Assembly: GCF_001039005.1 (NCBI RefSeq)
Contig: NZ_LDWR01000045.1
Coordinates: 1 to 64,000, forward strand
Source: Burkholderia cepacia
Lineage (GTDB): Bacteria > Pseudomonadota > Gammaproteobacteria > Burkholderiales > Burkholderiaceae
Reading direction: 5' to 3'
DNA: 64,000 bases
Under the pieces are notes generated by a model. That model saw only the letters and a list, made by a program, of their open reading frames with translations, was not told the DNA's origin and ran no database searches. This document shows positions 36,747 through 45,717 of the stretch, piece after piece. Numbering within the stretch: the first letter of the stretch is position 1; each line of letters begins with the position of its first letter. The position numbers and the translations under genes are program-made.

Positions 36747-38114
36747 TCAGGTTGCTGCGTCCGGCCGCGGCGATGTGATGCGCAGCATGCTCACGACCGC
36801 GGCCACCGCCGCGAATGCCGTCGCGACATAAAGCGCGATCGTCGGCCCGCGATCGGGCGCGAGCCCGAAAATCAGCGCGACGAGCGCGGCGCCGAGCGTC
36901 TGGCCCGTCAGCCGCGCGGTGCTCAGCATGCCGCCGGCGCCGCCGCTGCGCTCGCGCGGCGCGGACGACAGCATCGCGCGGTTGTTCGGCGACTGGAACA
37001 GCCCGAAGCCCGCGCCGCACAGCGCCATGCGCCACACGATGTCGACGGTGCCCGGGTGCGCGCCGATCGTCGCGAGCGACAGCAGCCCGGCCGCGAACAG
37101 CGCGAGCCCGATCCCGCCGAGGATGCCGGCCGAATAGCGGTCCGACAGCACGCCCGCGAGCGGCGCGGCAAACACGATCACGAGCGGCCATGGCGTCATG
37201 TAGAGGCCCGTCTCGACCTGCGAGAAACCGAGCGAGTTCTGCAGCCAGAACGGTAGCGCGACGAACGCGAGCATCTGCGACGTGAACGACGCCATCGACG
37301 TGTAGATCGACAGCGCGAACATCGGGATGCGCATCAGGTCGACGGGCAGCAGCGGGGCCGGTTGCGACAGCTGGCGCTTCACGAAGAAATAACCGACGAC
37401 GAACGCGATGCCCAGCTCGGCCGCGACGTACGCATGGCCTTCGCCGTGGCCGAGCCCGTCGACCGCCGTGATCAGCAGGCCGAACACGCACGCGTTCATC
37501 AGCGCGCTCGGGAAATCGTACGGCGCGTCGTGCAGCGGGTTGGCCGGCAGCGCGCGCAGGCTGCCGAGTACCGCGGCGATGCCGATCGGCACGTTGACCG
37601 CGAACAGCCACGGCCACGACGCGAACGACAGGATCGCGGACGCGACCGTCGGCCCGATCGCCGACGACAGTGCGACCACCATCGCGTTGATCGACAGCCC
37701 GCGCCCGAGCATCGACGACGGGTAGATCATCCGTACGAGCGCCGCGTTGACGCTCATGATGCCGGCCGCGCCGAATCCCTGGATCACGCGCATCACGGCC
37801 AGCATCGGCAGCGAACCGGCGAGCGCGCAGCCGAGCGACGCCGCGGTGAACAGCGCGAGCCCGGCGATGTAGATGCGGCGATAGCCGATGCGCTCGCCGA
37901 GCGACGCGAGCGGCAGCAGCGTGATCGTGACCGCGAGCTGGTAGGCGTTGACGATCCAGATCGATGCGGCGTCGGACGCGTGCAGGTCGCGTGCGATCGT
38001 CGGCAGCGCGACGTTCGCGATGGCGCCGTCGAGCACGGCAAGCGTGATGCCCAGGGCGACGCAGACGATCGCCCAGTAGCGTTGCGGAAGCGGCAGGCCG
38101 GTATCGGCGTTCAT
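36747..38114 (-). CDS. MFS transporter, drug:H+ antiporter type
   Basis: About 455 residues with 12-14 hydrophobic segments. The N-terminal block RYWAIVCVALGITLAVLDGAIANVALPTIARDL and ASIWIVNAYQLAVTITLLPLASLGERIGYRR are characteristic of the DHA2 (EmrB/QacA) branch of export pumps. ATG 38114 fits the family start; the upstream in-frame part of the open frame is Gly/Arg-rich and unlikely. Convergent with the AAA ATPase gene. No adjacent regulator or membrane-fusion partner, so the substrate is not inferable. Confidence 0.88.
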   Translation of the reverse strand: MNADTGLPLPQRYWAIVCVALGITLAVLDGAIANVALPTIARDLHASDAASIWIVNAYQLAVTITLLPLASLGERIGYRRIYIAGLALFTAASLGCALAGSLPMLAVMRVIQGFGAAGIMSVNAALVRMIYPSSMLGRGLSINAMVVALSSAIGPTVASAILSFASWPWLFAVNVPIGIAAVLGSLRALPANPLHDAPYDFPSALMNACVFGLLITAVDGLGHGEGHAYVAAELGIAFVVGYFFVKRQLSQPAPLLPVDLMRIPMFALSIYTSMASFTSQMLAFVALPFWLQNSLGFSQVETGLYMTPWPLVIVFAAPLAGVLSDRYSAGILGGIGLALFAAGLLSLATIGAHPGTVDIVWRMALCGAGFGLFQSPNNRAMLSSAPRERSGGAGGMLSTARLTGQTLGAALVALIFGLAPDRGPTIALYVATAFAAVAAVVSMLRITSPRPDAAT

Positions 38115-38299
38115 GGCGGGAACGAAAGCGTGGTTGTCCGCGCGCCCGGTTGCCGGTTGCGTGCGCAACCATGCGGAAGGGTGGAGGCGGCGATGAACGG
38201 CCCGGCCGGCGCGGCTGCACTGGAACGGGGCCGGTCGAGTGTATCACCGGGCCGAATTGCGCGACGCCGGCACGCCCGGCTGCCGGCCGGCACGGACAC

Positions 38300-38680
38300 T
38301 CAGCCTTCGAAGTCGAGGCCGCCGAGCCGCACGAGCGGGTCGCCCTGCGTGCGTGACGCGAGATCGATGTCGCGCGCACTCTGCCACGCGCCCAGCTTTT
38401 TCGGCAGCGCGGCCAGGTAGTGCTCGAAGCGCTGCGAGCCGTCCGGCTCCATCAGCCGCTCGATTTCGTCGGTGTCCCAGGTCAGCTCGAGATTCAGCGG
38501 ATGCACGAAGCCGCTCACGTGCTCGTGCGGCGCGCTGCGGATCTGCACGCGCGTCGGGTGCCCGTGCCCGCCGTACGGGACGACGTCGGTCAGCACGTGA
38601 TCGGCGAAGAAGGCGGCGATGGCCTGCGCGATGCGCGGCGCGAATTCGGTATCGAAACGGCGGGCGGTTTCGGGCTGCAT
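38300..38680 (-). CDS. DUF5594-like small conserved protein
   Basis: 126 residues from ATG 38680, with AGGAG seven bases upstream. Sequence starts MQPETARRFDTEFAPRIAQAIAAFF and includes VVPYGGHGHPTRVQIRSAPHEH; I associate this with DUF5594, a family largely limited to Burkholderia, from memory. Soluble, no membrane segments or catalytic motif. Stands alone between the MFS gene and a divergent secreted protein. Confidence 0.6.
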   Translation of the reverse strand: MQPETARRFDTEFAPRIAQAIAAFFADHVLTDVVPYGGHGHPTRVQIRSAPHEHVSGFVHPLNLELTWDTDEIERLMEPDGSQRFEHYLAALPKKLGAWQSARDIDLASRTQGDPLVRLGGLDFEG

Positions 38681-38836
38681 GAAGGCGTCTCCTGTGTGCC
38701 GAAAATCGTAGCACGGCGACGCCGCGTTTCGACACGCGTGACACGCGTAATGGCGCGTTACCACTTGCTGCATCTATTACGGCCGCGTGCCGCCACAATG
38801 CATCGCATCCAGTACCACTTCGCGTGGGAGTCCATC

Positions 38837-39199
38837 ATGAAAAAGATTGCCGCAGTGTGTGTTCTCGCCGGTTCGCTCGCCGTGGCGGGCCCGGCGTCCG
38901 CGCATGGCCACGACGGCGGCGCCGTCATCGGCGCATTGATCGGCGGCGCGGTGCTGGGCGCGATCGTGACGTCCGCGATGAATCCGCCCGTCGTGTATCA
39001 GGCGCCCGCGTACCAGGCACCGGCCTATCAGCCGCCGACGTACTACCAGGCGCCCGCGTACCAGCAGCCTGCCTATCCGACCTATCAGCAGGCGCAGTAC
39101 CAGGACGACGGCCCGAACTATTGCTACGATCGTTACCAGCGCGCGTATGTGTGCGGTGCGCCGGTGTCGGGCGGCTACGCGCAACCGGCCGGCTGGTAA
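38837..39199 (+). CDS. Secreted or surface protein with QAPAYQ repeats
   Basis: 120 residues. Signal peptide MKKIAAVCVLAGSLAVAGPASA; a short His segment (HGHDGG); a Gly/Ala/Ile glycine-zipper stretch AVIGALIGGAVLGAIVTSA; then about 45 residues of imperfect tandem repeats of Q-A-P-A-Y-Q type rich in Tyr, Pro and Gln; and a C-terminal two-Cys segment CYDRYQRAYVCGA. GGGAG precedes the ATG. No known domain. The organisation suggests an envelope-associated protein with a flexible Tyr/Pro-rich spacer; function unknown. Confidence 0.78.
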   Translation: MKKIAAVCVLAGSLAVAGPASAHGHDGGAVIGALIGGAVLGAIVTSAMNPPVVYQAPAYQAPAYQPPTYYQAPAYQQPAYPTYQQAQYQDDGPNYCYDRYQRAYVCGAPVSGGYAQPAGW

Positions 39200-39281
39200 G
39201 CGGACGGGCGCGCGACGCGTGAGCGGGTTCGGTGCCGGACGCCCGGCACCAATCGGAGTGCGCTTCGCCCGACCGGACGAC

Positions 39282-39313
39282 AAAAGGCCCTCGCTTCGTG
39301 CGAGGGCCTTTGT
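39282..39313. terminator. Bidirectional terminator
   Basis: AAAAGGCCCTCGC (39282-39294) pairs with GCGAGGGCCTTT from 39300, loop TTCGT, between the QAPAYQ-repeat protein and the converging lipoprotein gene. Confidence 0.88.
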
Positions 39314-39400
39314 CGTTTGCGCGGCCGTCCGTTCGTTCGTCTGCGTGACGCATCGGCCGTCGGCGGGCCGTGCGTGGATACAAACGGTTGCAATTGCACG

Positions 39401-39718
39401 TCAGTGGCGATGACCGCCGCCACCGTCGCCGCGGCCGCCGCCATCGTTCCAGTCGCCGCGGCGTCCGCCGCCGTGCCATCCGTTGCCGCCGCGATTGCCG
39501 CGATCGCCGTCCCAGTGGTGGTAGTCGCGTCGGCCGCGATCCCAGTCGCGTCCGCCGCCACCACCCCAGATGTTGACCGTGCCGTACACGGGCGACGGGC
39601 CGTACGCGTAGCCGGGACTGGAATAGTAGGGCTGCCCGTAGCCGTATCCGGCGTCGGGAGCGACGACGCAGCCGGCCAGCAGGGTCGCGACGCCGGCGGC
39701 GGTGATGAGCTTCAGCAT
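39401..39718 (-). CDS. Small Gly/Arg-rich lipoprotein
   Basis: 105 residues. MLKLITAAGVATLLAGCVVAP is a clear lipoprotein signal with Cys 17 as the lipidation site. The mature part is first Tyr/Gly/Pro-rich (GYGYGQPYYSSPGYAYGPSP), then almost entirely Gly, Arg, Asp, His and Trp, ending GDGGGGHRH. GGAG lies six bases before the ATG. Low complexity prevents a family call; such proteins are common in Burkholderia envelopes and could bind metal or nucleic acid through the basic/His tail (inference). Confidence 0.75.
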   Translation of the reverse strand: MLKLITAAGVATLLAGCVVAPDAGYGYGQPYYSSPGYAYGPSPVYGTVNIWGGGGGRDWDRGRRDYHHWDGDRGNRGGNGWHGGGRRGDWNDGGGRGDGGGGHRH

Positions 39719-39861
39719 GATGTTCTCCGTTGGTTCCCCTATAAGTACCGCGCAAGGGGATTGCCGGCTGTTCGGAATTGTGTCGTCAAATTACAGCGCC
39801 GTAAGGTCCCGATGCGAAAGTGTTAGCATCCGGGGCTCATTTGTTTTTCAGGAGCACATCG

Positions 39862-40362
39862 ATGAAAATCGCGATCCGGGCCGCGCTGGCCGCCTTCTGC
39901 GTGACGACTGCTGCCGCGTATGCGGCCGGGCCGGCGTCCGCGCCCGCCGTGCCGGCCGAGTCGATCAAGATGTTTCCGCAAGCAGCGGCAGGCCAGCAGC
40001 GCGTCGTGATCGCGCTGCCCGCGCTCGAGAACGAGGGCGATGCGCGTGTCGAGCTGATGATCGGCAAGACGCTGCAGACCGACTGCAACCAGCAGTGGTT
40101 CGGTGGCGAGCTGACCGCCGAGGATGTGAAGGGGTGGGGCTATACGTACTACCAGCTCACCGACGTGAAGGGGCCCGCGTCGACGCTGATGGCGTGCCCG
40201 GGCCAGGCGCCGCAGCAACGCTTCGTGCAGGTGCGCGGCGACGGCCAGCTGCTGCGCTACAACAGTCGCCTGCCGCTCGTCGTCTATGTGCCCGATGGCT
40301 TCGAGGTGCGCTATCGCGTGTGGCATGCGTCGAAGGACGTGCAGCACGCAGCGAAGCAATAA
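39862..40362 (+). CDS. eco: Ecotin, periplasmic serine protease inhibitor
   Basis: 166 residues: signal peptide MKIAIRAALAAFCVTTAAAYA and a mature ecotin domain. Matches to E. coli ecotin by eye include KMFPQAAAGQQR, VELMIGKTLQTDCN, GWGYTYY, the reactive loop STLMACP with Met as P1 residue, and LLRYNSRLPLVVYVPD followed by VRYRVWHA. The two Cys of the conserved disulfide are present. Ecotin dimers inhibit trypsin-fold proteases such as neutrophil elastase and protect cells from host proteases. Monocistronic, convergent with the TetR gene. Confidence 0.95.
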   Translation: MKIAIRAALAAFCVTTAAAYAAGPASAPAVPAESIKMFPQAAAGQQRVVIALPALENEGDARVELMIGKTLQTDCNQQWFGGELTAEDVKGWGYTYYQLTDVKGPASTLMACPGQAPQQRFVQVRGDGQLLRYNSRLPLVVYVPDGFEVRYRVWHASKDVQHAAKQ

Positions 40363-40398
40363 CGTGCGGGCTCGGCCGCGCGCGGTGGCGTCTGGCTG

Positions 40399-41013
40399 CT
40401 ACGCGCCGCTTGCGCCGACGAGCGCAGGCCACGCGGCCAGCGCGGCTTGTGCGATGGCCTCCAGATCGCGACGGTTCGCGCCGTCGCGCGCCTGGATCGA
40501 CATTCCCTGCTGAACCGTCACGTAGTACCGCGCGATCGCGTCGAGGTTCGCATGCGCCGCGATCTCGCCGGTTGCGACGCCTTGCCGGAGGCGCTCGCGC
40601 AGCGCGTCGACCGTGCGCTCGCGCATCGCGATCAGCGTTTGCCGGACGGTATCGGAACGCTCGGCCGGGTGTAGCGCCGACAGCACGATCAGGCAGCCGG
40701 CCGGCTTCGAGCGCCGCGTGAACACGCGCGCGGTATCCATCAGGTAGTTCCTCACGGCGTCGTGCGCGCTGCCGGCCTGTTCGACACCATCCCAGATTTC
40801 CCGTCCCTCCGTGGCGCGGTAGTGCTCGAGCGCCTGCCGGAACAACGTTTCCTTGCTGCCGAACGCCGCATACAGGCTCGGTGACGCAATGCCCATCGCG
40901 GCCGTCAGGTCCGCCATCGACGCACCCTCGTAGCCGAGGCGCCAGAACACCTCCATCGCGCGATCCAGCGCCGCTTCCTTGTCGAAGCTTCTCGGTCGGC
41001 CCCGTTCAGCCAT
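40399..41013 (-). CDS. TetR-family transcriptional repressor
   Basis: 204 residues. N-terminal HTH: MEVFWRLGYEGASMADLTAAMGIASPSLYAAFGSKETLFRQAL; the C-terminal ligand domain has the form common in regulators of oxidoreductase genes (TetR_C_16-like, with CLIVLSALHPAERSD). ATG 41013 preferred; a TTG at 41022 is possible. It diverges from an SDR gene, and a perfect palindrome lies in the shared promoter region, so it most likely represses that gene and itself until a small ligand binds. Confidence 0.9.
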   Translation of the reverse strand: MAERGRPRSFDKEAALDRAMEVFWRLGYEGASMADLTAAMGIASPSLYAAFGSKETLFRQALEHYRATEGREIWDGVEQAGSAHDAVRNYLMDTARVFTRRSKPAGCLIVLSALHPAERSDTVRQTLIAMRERTVDALRERLRQGVATGEIAAHANLDAIARYYVTVQQGMSIQARDGANRRDLEAIAQAALAAWPALVGASGA

Positions 41014-41039
41014 GGCGTCCAATCCTTCGTCGATATCTG

Positions 41040-41090
41040 TATCGATCGATAAAATAAATCAATTGACTGTGTCGCGCAACTTGCTACATT
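41040..41090 (+). promoter_or_regulatory. Divergent tetR/SDR promoter with palindromic operator
   Basis: A perfect 12-base palindrome TATCGATCGATA (41040-41051) is followed by a -35 TTGACT (41063-41068), 16-base spacer and -10 TACATT (41085-41090) pointing at the SDR gene. The palindrome just upstream suits a TetR operator. Confidence 0.65.
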
Positions 41091-41128
41091 CTGTGTCGAC
41101 CGTTACATAAATGAGGAAAGGAACGAAC

Positions 41129-41869
<741 letters not shown>

Positions 41870-41915
41870 TCGCCGATGCCCGGCAGCGTGATGCGGCCGG
41901 GCGGCGTGACGTGTG

Positions 41916-42248
41916 TTATCGGCAGCCGAGCTGTTGATGCTCGGCTTCGAGCTCGGCCCGCTTATCGTAAGGGCGCAGTTCGTTGCGCGGCTTGCCGTCC
42001 GGGCCGAATCCAGGCACGAGCTTCTGGCCGCGGTCGGGGGTATGCGTTACCGCATCGATGCCGGCGGCCAGTTCCCGGCAGCGTGCGTTGGGGGATGCGT
42101 GTTCCGTGCGCGGTGCGGCTGCGCCCGTGACGTTGGCGATGCCGGGGCTGACATAGCGTTGCTTGGGGGGCGTGGTGCCGGTATCGGCGGCGTTCGCCGT
42201 GCCCGTTATGGCGGAAAGCGCGGCCAGTGCCGCGATCGCTCGAATCAT
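41916..42248 (-). CDS. Small secreted protein of unknown function
   Basis: 110 residues with a good signal peptide (MIRAIAALAALSAITGTANA) and a hydrophilic mature part containing GIANVTGAAAPRTEHASPNARCRELAAGIDAVTHTPDRGQ-like text with two Cys (RCREL and QLGCR at the very end). The open frame extends upstream to 42413, but the signal peptide defines the start at 42248. No family recognised. Next to the initiator tRNA gene on the same strand. Confidence 0.65.
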   Translation of the reverse strand: MIRAIAALAALSAITGTANAADTGTTPPKQRYVSPGIANVTGAAAPRTEHASPNARCRELAAGIDAVTHTPDRGQKLVPGFGPDGKPRNELRPYDKRAELEAEHQQLGCR

Positions 42249-42411
42249 TGTCTGAATCCGTATGCTGACGAAGGTTCGGAATTCTACGCAATGTGCGGCG
42301 CTGGTTCGGGGTGATCGGGTGAGGTGCGATCGCGTGTCGCATGTCGTGGTGGCGACTGGTGTGACGTGCTTCTCGTGCGCGACGGTGCACGCGTGCAGGG
42401 CCCCAGACAGC

Positions 42412-42443
42412 AAAAAGCCCGCTTGCTTTCGCAGAGCGGGCTT
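42412..42443 (-). terminator. Rho-independent terminator of tRNA-fMet
   Basis: AAGCCCGCT (42415-42423) pairs with AGCGGGCTT (42435-42443); on the minus strand a T-run follows. It lies directly behind the tRNA. Confidence 0.85.
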
Positions 42444-42449
42444 CGGTAT

Positions 42450-42526
<77 letters not shown>

Positions 42527-42946
42527 GCGCGAAGTGTATCGTGCATCGCTGCGGAAAGTCAATCAATCCCGTGATTCGTTTTGAACGGGGCGTGGGGTTC
42601 GCGGGGTTCTGCGGCTTGATTGTGGATGTGTGCGTTGAATGCTTGCGCTTCTCGATCTGCTTCGACGTCACGCGCTTGTGGTTGCCGTCGGTGGGGTAGC
42701 TGATCGTGGGAAAGTGGGTGAAGCCATGGAGAATTTTTGGTCCCGACAGAATTCACGTGTCAATCCTGGCGGGTGGTTGCGGATAGATTTTCGTAATTTA
42801 TACCCCCCAAAAACACCCCTAAAAAATGGTTCATCGCAGGAAACCGTGGAGCCGTGGGGAGCGATTGCGTAACCTGGCGCCTAACTTTTGGTTATTCGCG
42901 GATTTCCGGGGAACGCGGGGCAGACTGTCGGCGTTCAGCTGCGGAT
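42527..42946. other. 420-base gene-free stretch between tRNA-fMet and IS30 remnant
   Basis: No gene seen. The part next to the tRNA must hold its promoter. From about 42710 to 42910 the base composition is visibly more AT-rich than the chromosome average (for example TAATTTATAC and CCCCTAAAAAATGG stretches), consistent with foreign or insertion-sequence DNA. I could not find a clear terminal inverted repeat for the IS30 element. Confidence 0.5.
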
Positions 42947-43180
42947 TCAACTCGTCGATGCAACGAATTGATGAAATCGCTCAGCCGGTGTATCGAAGTC
43001 TAGTGTCTTTCGAGGGCGTTCATTGAGCCGCCTGGCTACGGCGTTGAGCTTGGCCTGCGAATAGGCTGAGAGATCGATCCCCCTGGGGAAGTACTGCCTC
43101 AGGAGCCCATTTGTATTCTCGTTTGAGCCACGTTGCCACGGGCTCTGCGGATCGCAAAAGGAGACTTTCATATCGGTGGC
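42947..43180 (-). mobile_element. IS30-family transposase, 3' remnant
   Basis: The last 77 residues of an IS30 transposase: TDMKVSFCDPQSPWQRGSNE then NTNGLLRQYFPRGIDLSAYS, then RLNERPRKTLDFDTPAERF. This is the catalytic-core C-terminus, with the final Glu of the DDE triad in GSNENTNGL. The N-terminal two thirds are absent. It is fused in frame to the 5' part of copD at about 43180, giving one 265-codon hybrid frame from 43744. Not able to transpose. Confidence 0.9.
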
Positions 43181-43744
43181 CACGACTTCGCCGGGCGAGT
43201 CGGCGAGAAGCATGGGTAGCGCCGATAGTCCACTTGCGATGACCAGGCCGGCCCACGCAGCGGTTGCGCAAAGATGCGTCCAGTGAATCCACTCTGGTAG
43301 CGAAAAGTCCCCCGCGTCGGCTGCGTGGCTCGATGCCGCCTTACTGAATGCGAAGACGGCTGCGGTGCAGAGTGCGGCGCCTGTCCGGGCCGGTCGCCCG
43401 GATTCCCGTGACCCGACCAGCAGGCCCGTCCAGACGATCAGGGCGGCAAACCCCGCGGACCACACCGCCCCGAAATGCGACTGCGTCAGCACCGGGACAA
43501 TCACCTCAAATGCGGTGTCCGCCGTTAACCCGCTCATCAGCGCGGCCTCCAGCAACAAGTTGACGGTATCGGCAACGATCAGGGTAACCACGCAGCCGGC
43601 GGCGAGCCGTCGCATCCGACTGCTTGCGGGCGGTGATGCATCGCCCAGCATCAGCCCCGCCAGACACGCACCCACCGCGCACGCTAACGATACGTTGGCG
43701 ATGGCAGCCACCACGATCGATGCGAATACCGTCGCCGGGTCCAT
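43181..43744 (-). pseudogene. copD: CopD copper-resistance membrane protein, truncated and fused to IS30 remnant
   Basis: The first 188 residues of a CopD-type inner-membrane protein: MDPATVFASIVVAAIANVSLA, several hydrophobic segments, and HFGAVWSAGFAALIVW. The conserved WIHWTHLCATAAWAGLVI block with His residues is present. Full-length CopD is about 290-310 residues, so the last membrane segments are lost. The start overlaps the copC stop by one base (TAATG), the usual copC-copD coupling. CopD normally works with CopC to move periplasmic copper inward. The hybrid product ends in transposase sequence and is probably non-functional. Confidence 0.88.
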
Positions 43745-44118
43745 TACTTCACCGTGAACGAATAATCGCCATGCGTGCGATGTCCATCCGAGGCCACTGC
43801 CACCCAATGCACGGTGTACCGGTCGGTAGGCAACGGTGGCAGCGCAATGCTGATCGACTTCCTGTTGTCGGGATTGACCTGCGCTTTCGCGGTGTTCATC
43901 TGCTTACCCGCGGAATTGCTGACGGTCAGCGAGCTGAATGCGGGTTCGAGCGGCCCGTCGAACACGATCGTCACGTTTGCCGGCGCTGCCACTTCGGCGC
44001 CCGCCGACGGTGTCTGCGTTTGCGGGAACACGTGCGCGAATGCCGGCGATACGGTCAGGATGCACATTGTGATGGCCACGGCGCATGCGCCGCGCCAAAG
44101 GCGATTGAATTGACGCAT
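43744..44118 (-). CDS. copC: Periplasmic copper-binding protein CopC
   Basis: 124 residues. Signal peptide ending SPAFA; the mature protein starts with His (HVFPQTQTPSAG), the N-terminal Cu(II) ligand in CopC. The second half of the Cu(II) site, Asp and His, is present in ASDGHRTHGDYSFTVK at the C-terminus. The fold signature VTIVFDGPLEPAFSSLTV is typical. No Met-rich Cu(I) site is apparent, so this is a Cu(II)-only type. It follows the outer-membrane protein gene by two bases and overlaps the truncated copD by one base. Confidence 0.92.
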   Translation of the reverse strand: MRQFNRLWRGACAVAITMCILTVSPAFAHVFPQTQTPSAGAEVAAPANVTIVFDGPLEPAFSSLTVSNSAGKQMNTAKAQVNPDNRKSISIALPPLPTDRYTVHWVAVASDGHRTHGDYSFTVK

Positions 44119-44120
44119 CG

Positions 44121-45029
44121 CTATTCTCCTTTTCCGAAGAGCGGTTTGCCGACCGTATTTGGAAACACGTCATCCAGGTAAAGATGCGCCTGCAGCAGCA
44201 CGCCTACGCCCGTTCCACTCGCATGATTGACCGGAATCTGTGCCTCGACGCCGAACTGCCCCCAGCGATTCACCCACATCACGCCGGGATTGATCGTTCC
44301 GGTCGTGTGGCCCGAGCATGGGCTGGCGGTGCACGTACTCATTGGAAATTCGACGACCGGGATCAGGTTGTTGAACGGCGCCTTGAGCCCGACGTCCTGC
44401 ACGAAGTTCTGCAGGTACGGCAGGCTGTATTGCACGGTGACGCCCCAGCTCAACGAATTCGGATCGGCACTGTTCAACGTCAGGTGCGGACCGACGGTGC
44501 CCGTGATCGCCAGCGGCTTCAGGTATTTCAGGCTGTCGGGCAGGTCGCCGAAACCCTTGCCGAAGTAGAGTGTCGGCGTGATCGCCGAGTGCGGATTGGC
44601 GATCGACTGCGCGCCGGTCCCGCCCAACTCTGCGATCGCGCCGACCGATGCCATGAACTCGTGCTTTTCGTTGACGTAGAAGCGGTACTTGGCGCCGACC
44701 TGCCAGTTGTCGAAACCGCGTGCCGAGCCGCCGTTCGGCGCGTTCAGATTGACGTAGGTGCCCGTCAGGGAAAGCTGGAAACTGGGTGTGATCCGCTTGT
44801 CCCATTCGAGCGTCGTCGTATTGGTGTTCTGCTTGTCACCGTCATCCGTGTTGGACTGGAGGTGGCCGAAGCTGAGGTTCAGTTCGTCGCCGACGCCGGG
44901 GTCATCGACGGCCATCGTGGCAGGAAAAACGCGATTGCCGGCCACGGCATGGGCCGACGCATCGACCGAGAAGAGGCACGGCGCGAGTGCGCACAGTGCC
45001 ACCGCGCCCTGTTTGAGAGTGGTTCGCAT
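44121..45029 (-). CDS. Outer-membrane beta-barrel-like protein of the copper operon
   Basis: 302 residues from ATG 45029, with AGGA seven bases upstream. Signal peptide ends VDASAHA. The mature protein has alternating aromatic/polar strands (FQLSLTGTYVNL, WQVGAKYRFYVN, LTLNSADPNSLSWGVTVQYS, GVGVLLQAHLYLDDVF) as in outer-membrane barrels, and two Cys in STCTASPCSGH. No Met-rich N-terminus as in CopB/PcoB is seen. The family is unfamiliar to me beyond an outer-membrane transporter-like label. A partial near-identical second copy is at 49029-49459. Operon partner of copC, 2 bases apart. Confidence 0.75.
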   Translation of the reverse strand: MRTTLKQGAVALCALAPCLFSVDASAHAVAGNRVFPATMAVDDPGVGDELNLSFGHLQSNTDDGDKQNTNTTTLEWDKRITPSFQLSLTGTYVNLNAPNGGSARGFDNWQVGAKYRFYVNEKHEFMASVGAIAELGGTGAQSIANPHSAITPTLYFGKGFGDLPDSLKYLKPLAITGTVGPHLTLNSADPNSLSWGVTVQYSLPYLQNFVQDVGLKAPFNNLIPVVEFPMSTCTASPCSGHTTGTINPGVMWVNRWGQFGVEAQIPVNHASGTGVGVLLQAHLYLDDVFPNTVGKPLFGKGE

Positions 45030-45132
45030 GTTCATGTCCTGGTTGGTTGTGACGGTGTCGCCGCAACAGGCGCGCGACGTCACCGCGATGCCGTTTAATG
45101 CGTCGGCATCGCGGGATAGCCATCAGCAGGGA

Positions 45133-45543
45133 TCAGGACAATACGGGTGGGGCGCGTGGCTTCGCGAGTGTCAGAACCGTGTATGGTCGAAACGCCGCAA
45201 CCACAGCCGAGGCTGCAAGCCTGGCCGGTTGCGCAGGGATGCCGAATGCCACGACCGCGCCAGGCAGCGTGGGTGTGTGTGCAATCAAGCTGCAATACGG
45301 GCACGCGTCGCAACCCGGCCACGAATCGGAACCATGATGGTGTGCGGCAGACCCGACTTCGGCGAGATGAGCGACTTCCGCCGCAGGATGCACGTGATGC
45401 GCGTGATGCGCGTGAAGGGAATGATGCGCGCCTTCGGCCGACGCGCCACGCAGCGTCTGGGATATCGTCGGCGCGACCACGCTCAGCAGGATCGCAAAGA
45501 TCCCGAGGAGAGCCCCGATCTTCTGACGGCAACGGCTGGACAT
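45133..45543 (-). CDS. DUF2946 family protein, His-rich
   Basis: 136 residues. Signal or anchor near residues 8-28 (IGALLGIFAILLSVVAPTIS), then a His-rich stretch AHHSLHAHHAHHVHPAAEVAHL and HHHGSD, then CDACPYCSL, the Cys motif that defines DUF2946, and a hydrophobic C-terminal segment. The His cluster and CxxCxxC-like motif look suited to metal binding. DUF2946 genes often lie near copper or cobalt transport genes. Here it sits between csp1 and the outer-membrane protein gene on the same strand, supporting a periplasmic copper role (inference). Confidence 0.78.
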   Translation of the reverse strand: MSSRCRQKIGALLGIFAILLSVVAPTISQTLRGASAEGAHHSLHAHHAHHVHPAAEVAHLAEVGSAAHHHGSDSWPGCDACPYCSLIAHTPTLPGAVVAFGIPAQPARLAASAVVAAFRPYTVLTLAKPRAPPVLS

Positions 45544-45717
45544 GGCAGACCAACGAGACGTCGATACAAACAGTATGTGGAAAATCTGCGACGGGATGGT
45601 TGAACTTTGGGTTAGGTGGAAACCCGCGAAGAGGCCGAATCGGAGATGGCGGCCGCTGGTTGCGGCCGCCGGGCGAAAGCGGTTCTGCTATCGGACGAGG
45701 GAAGAACCCACCGCGGC

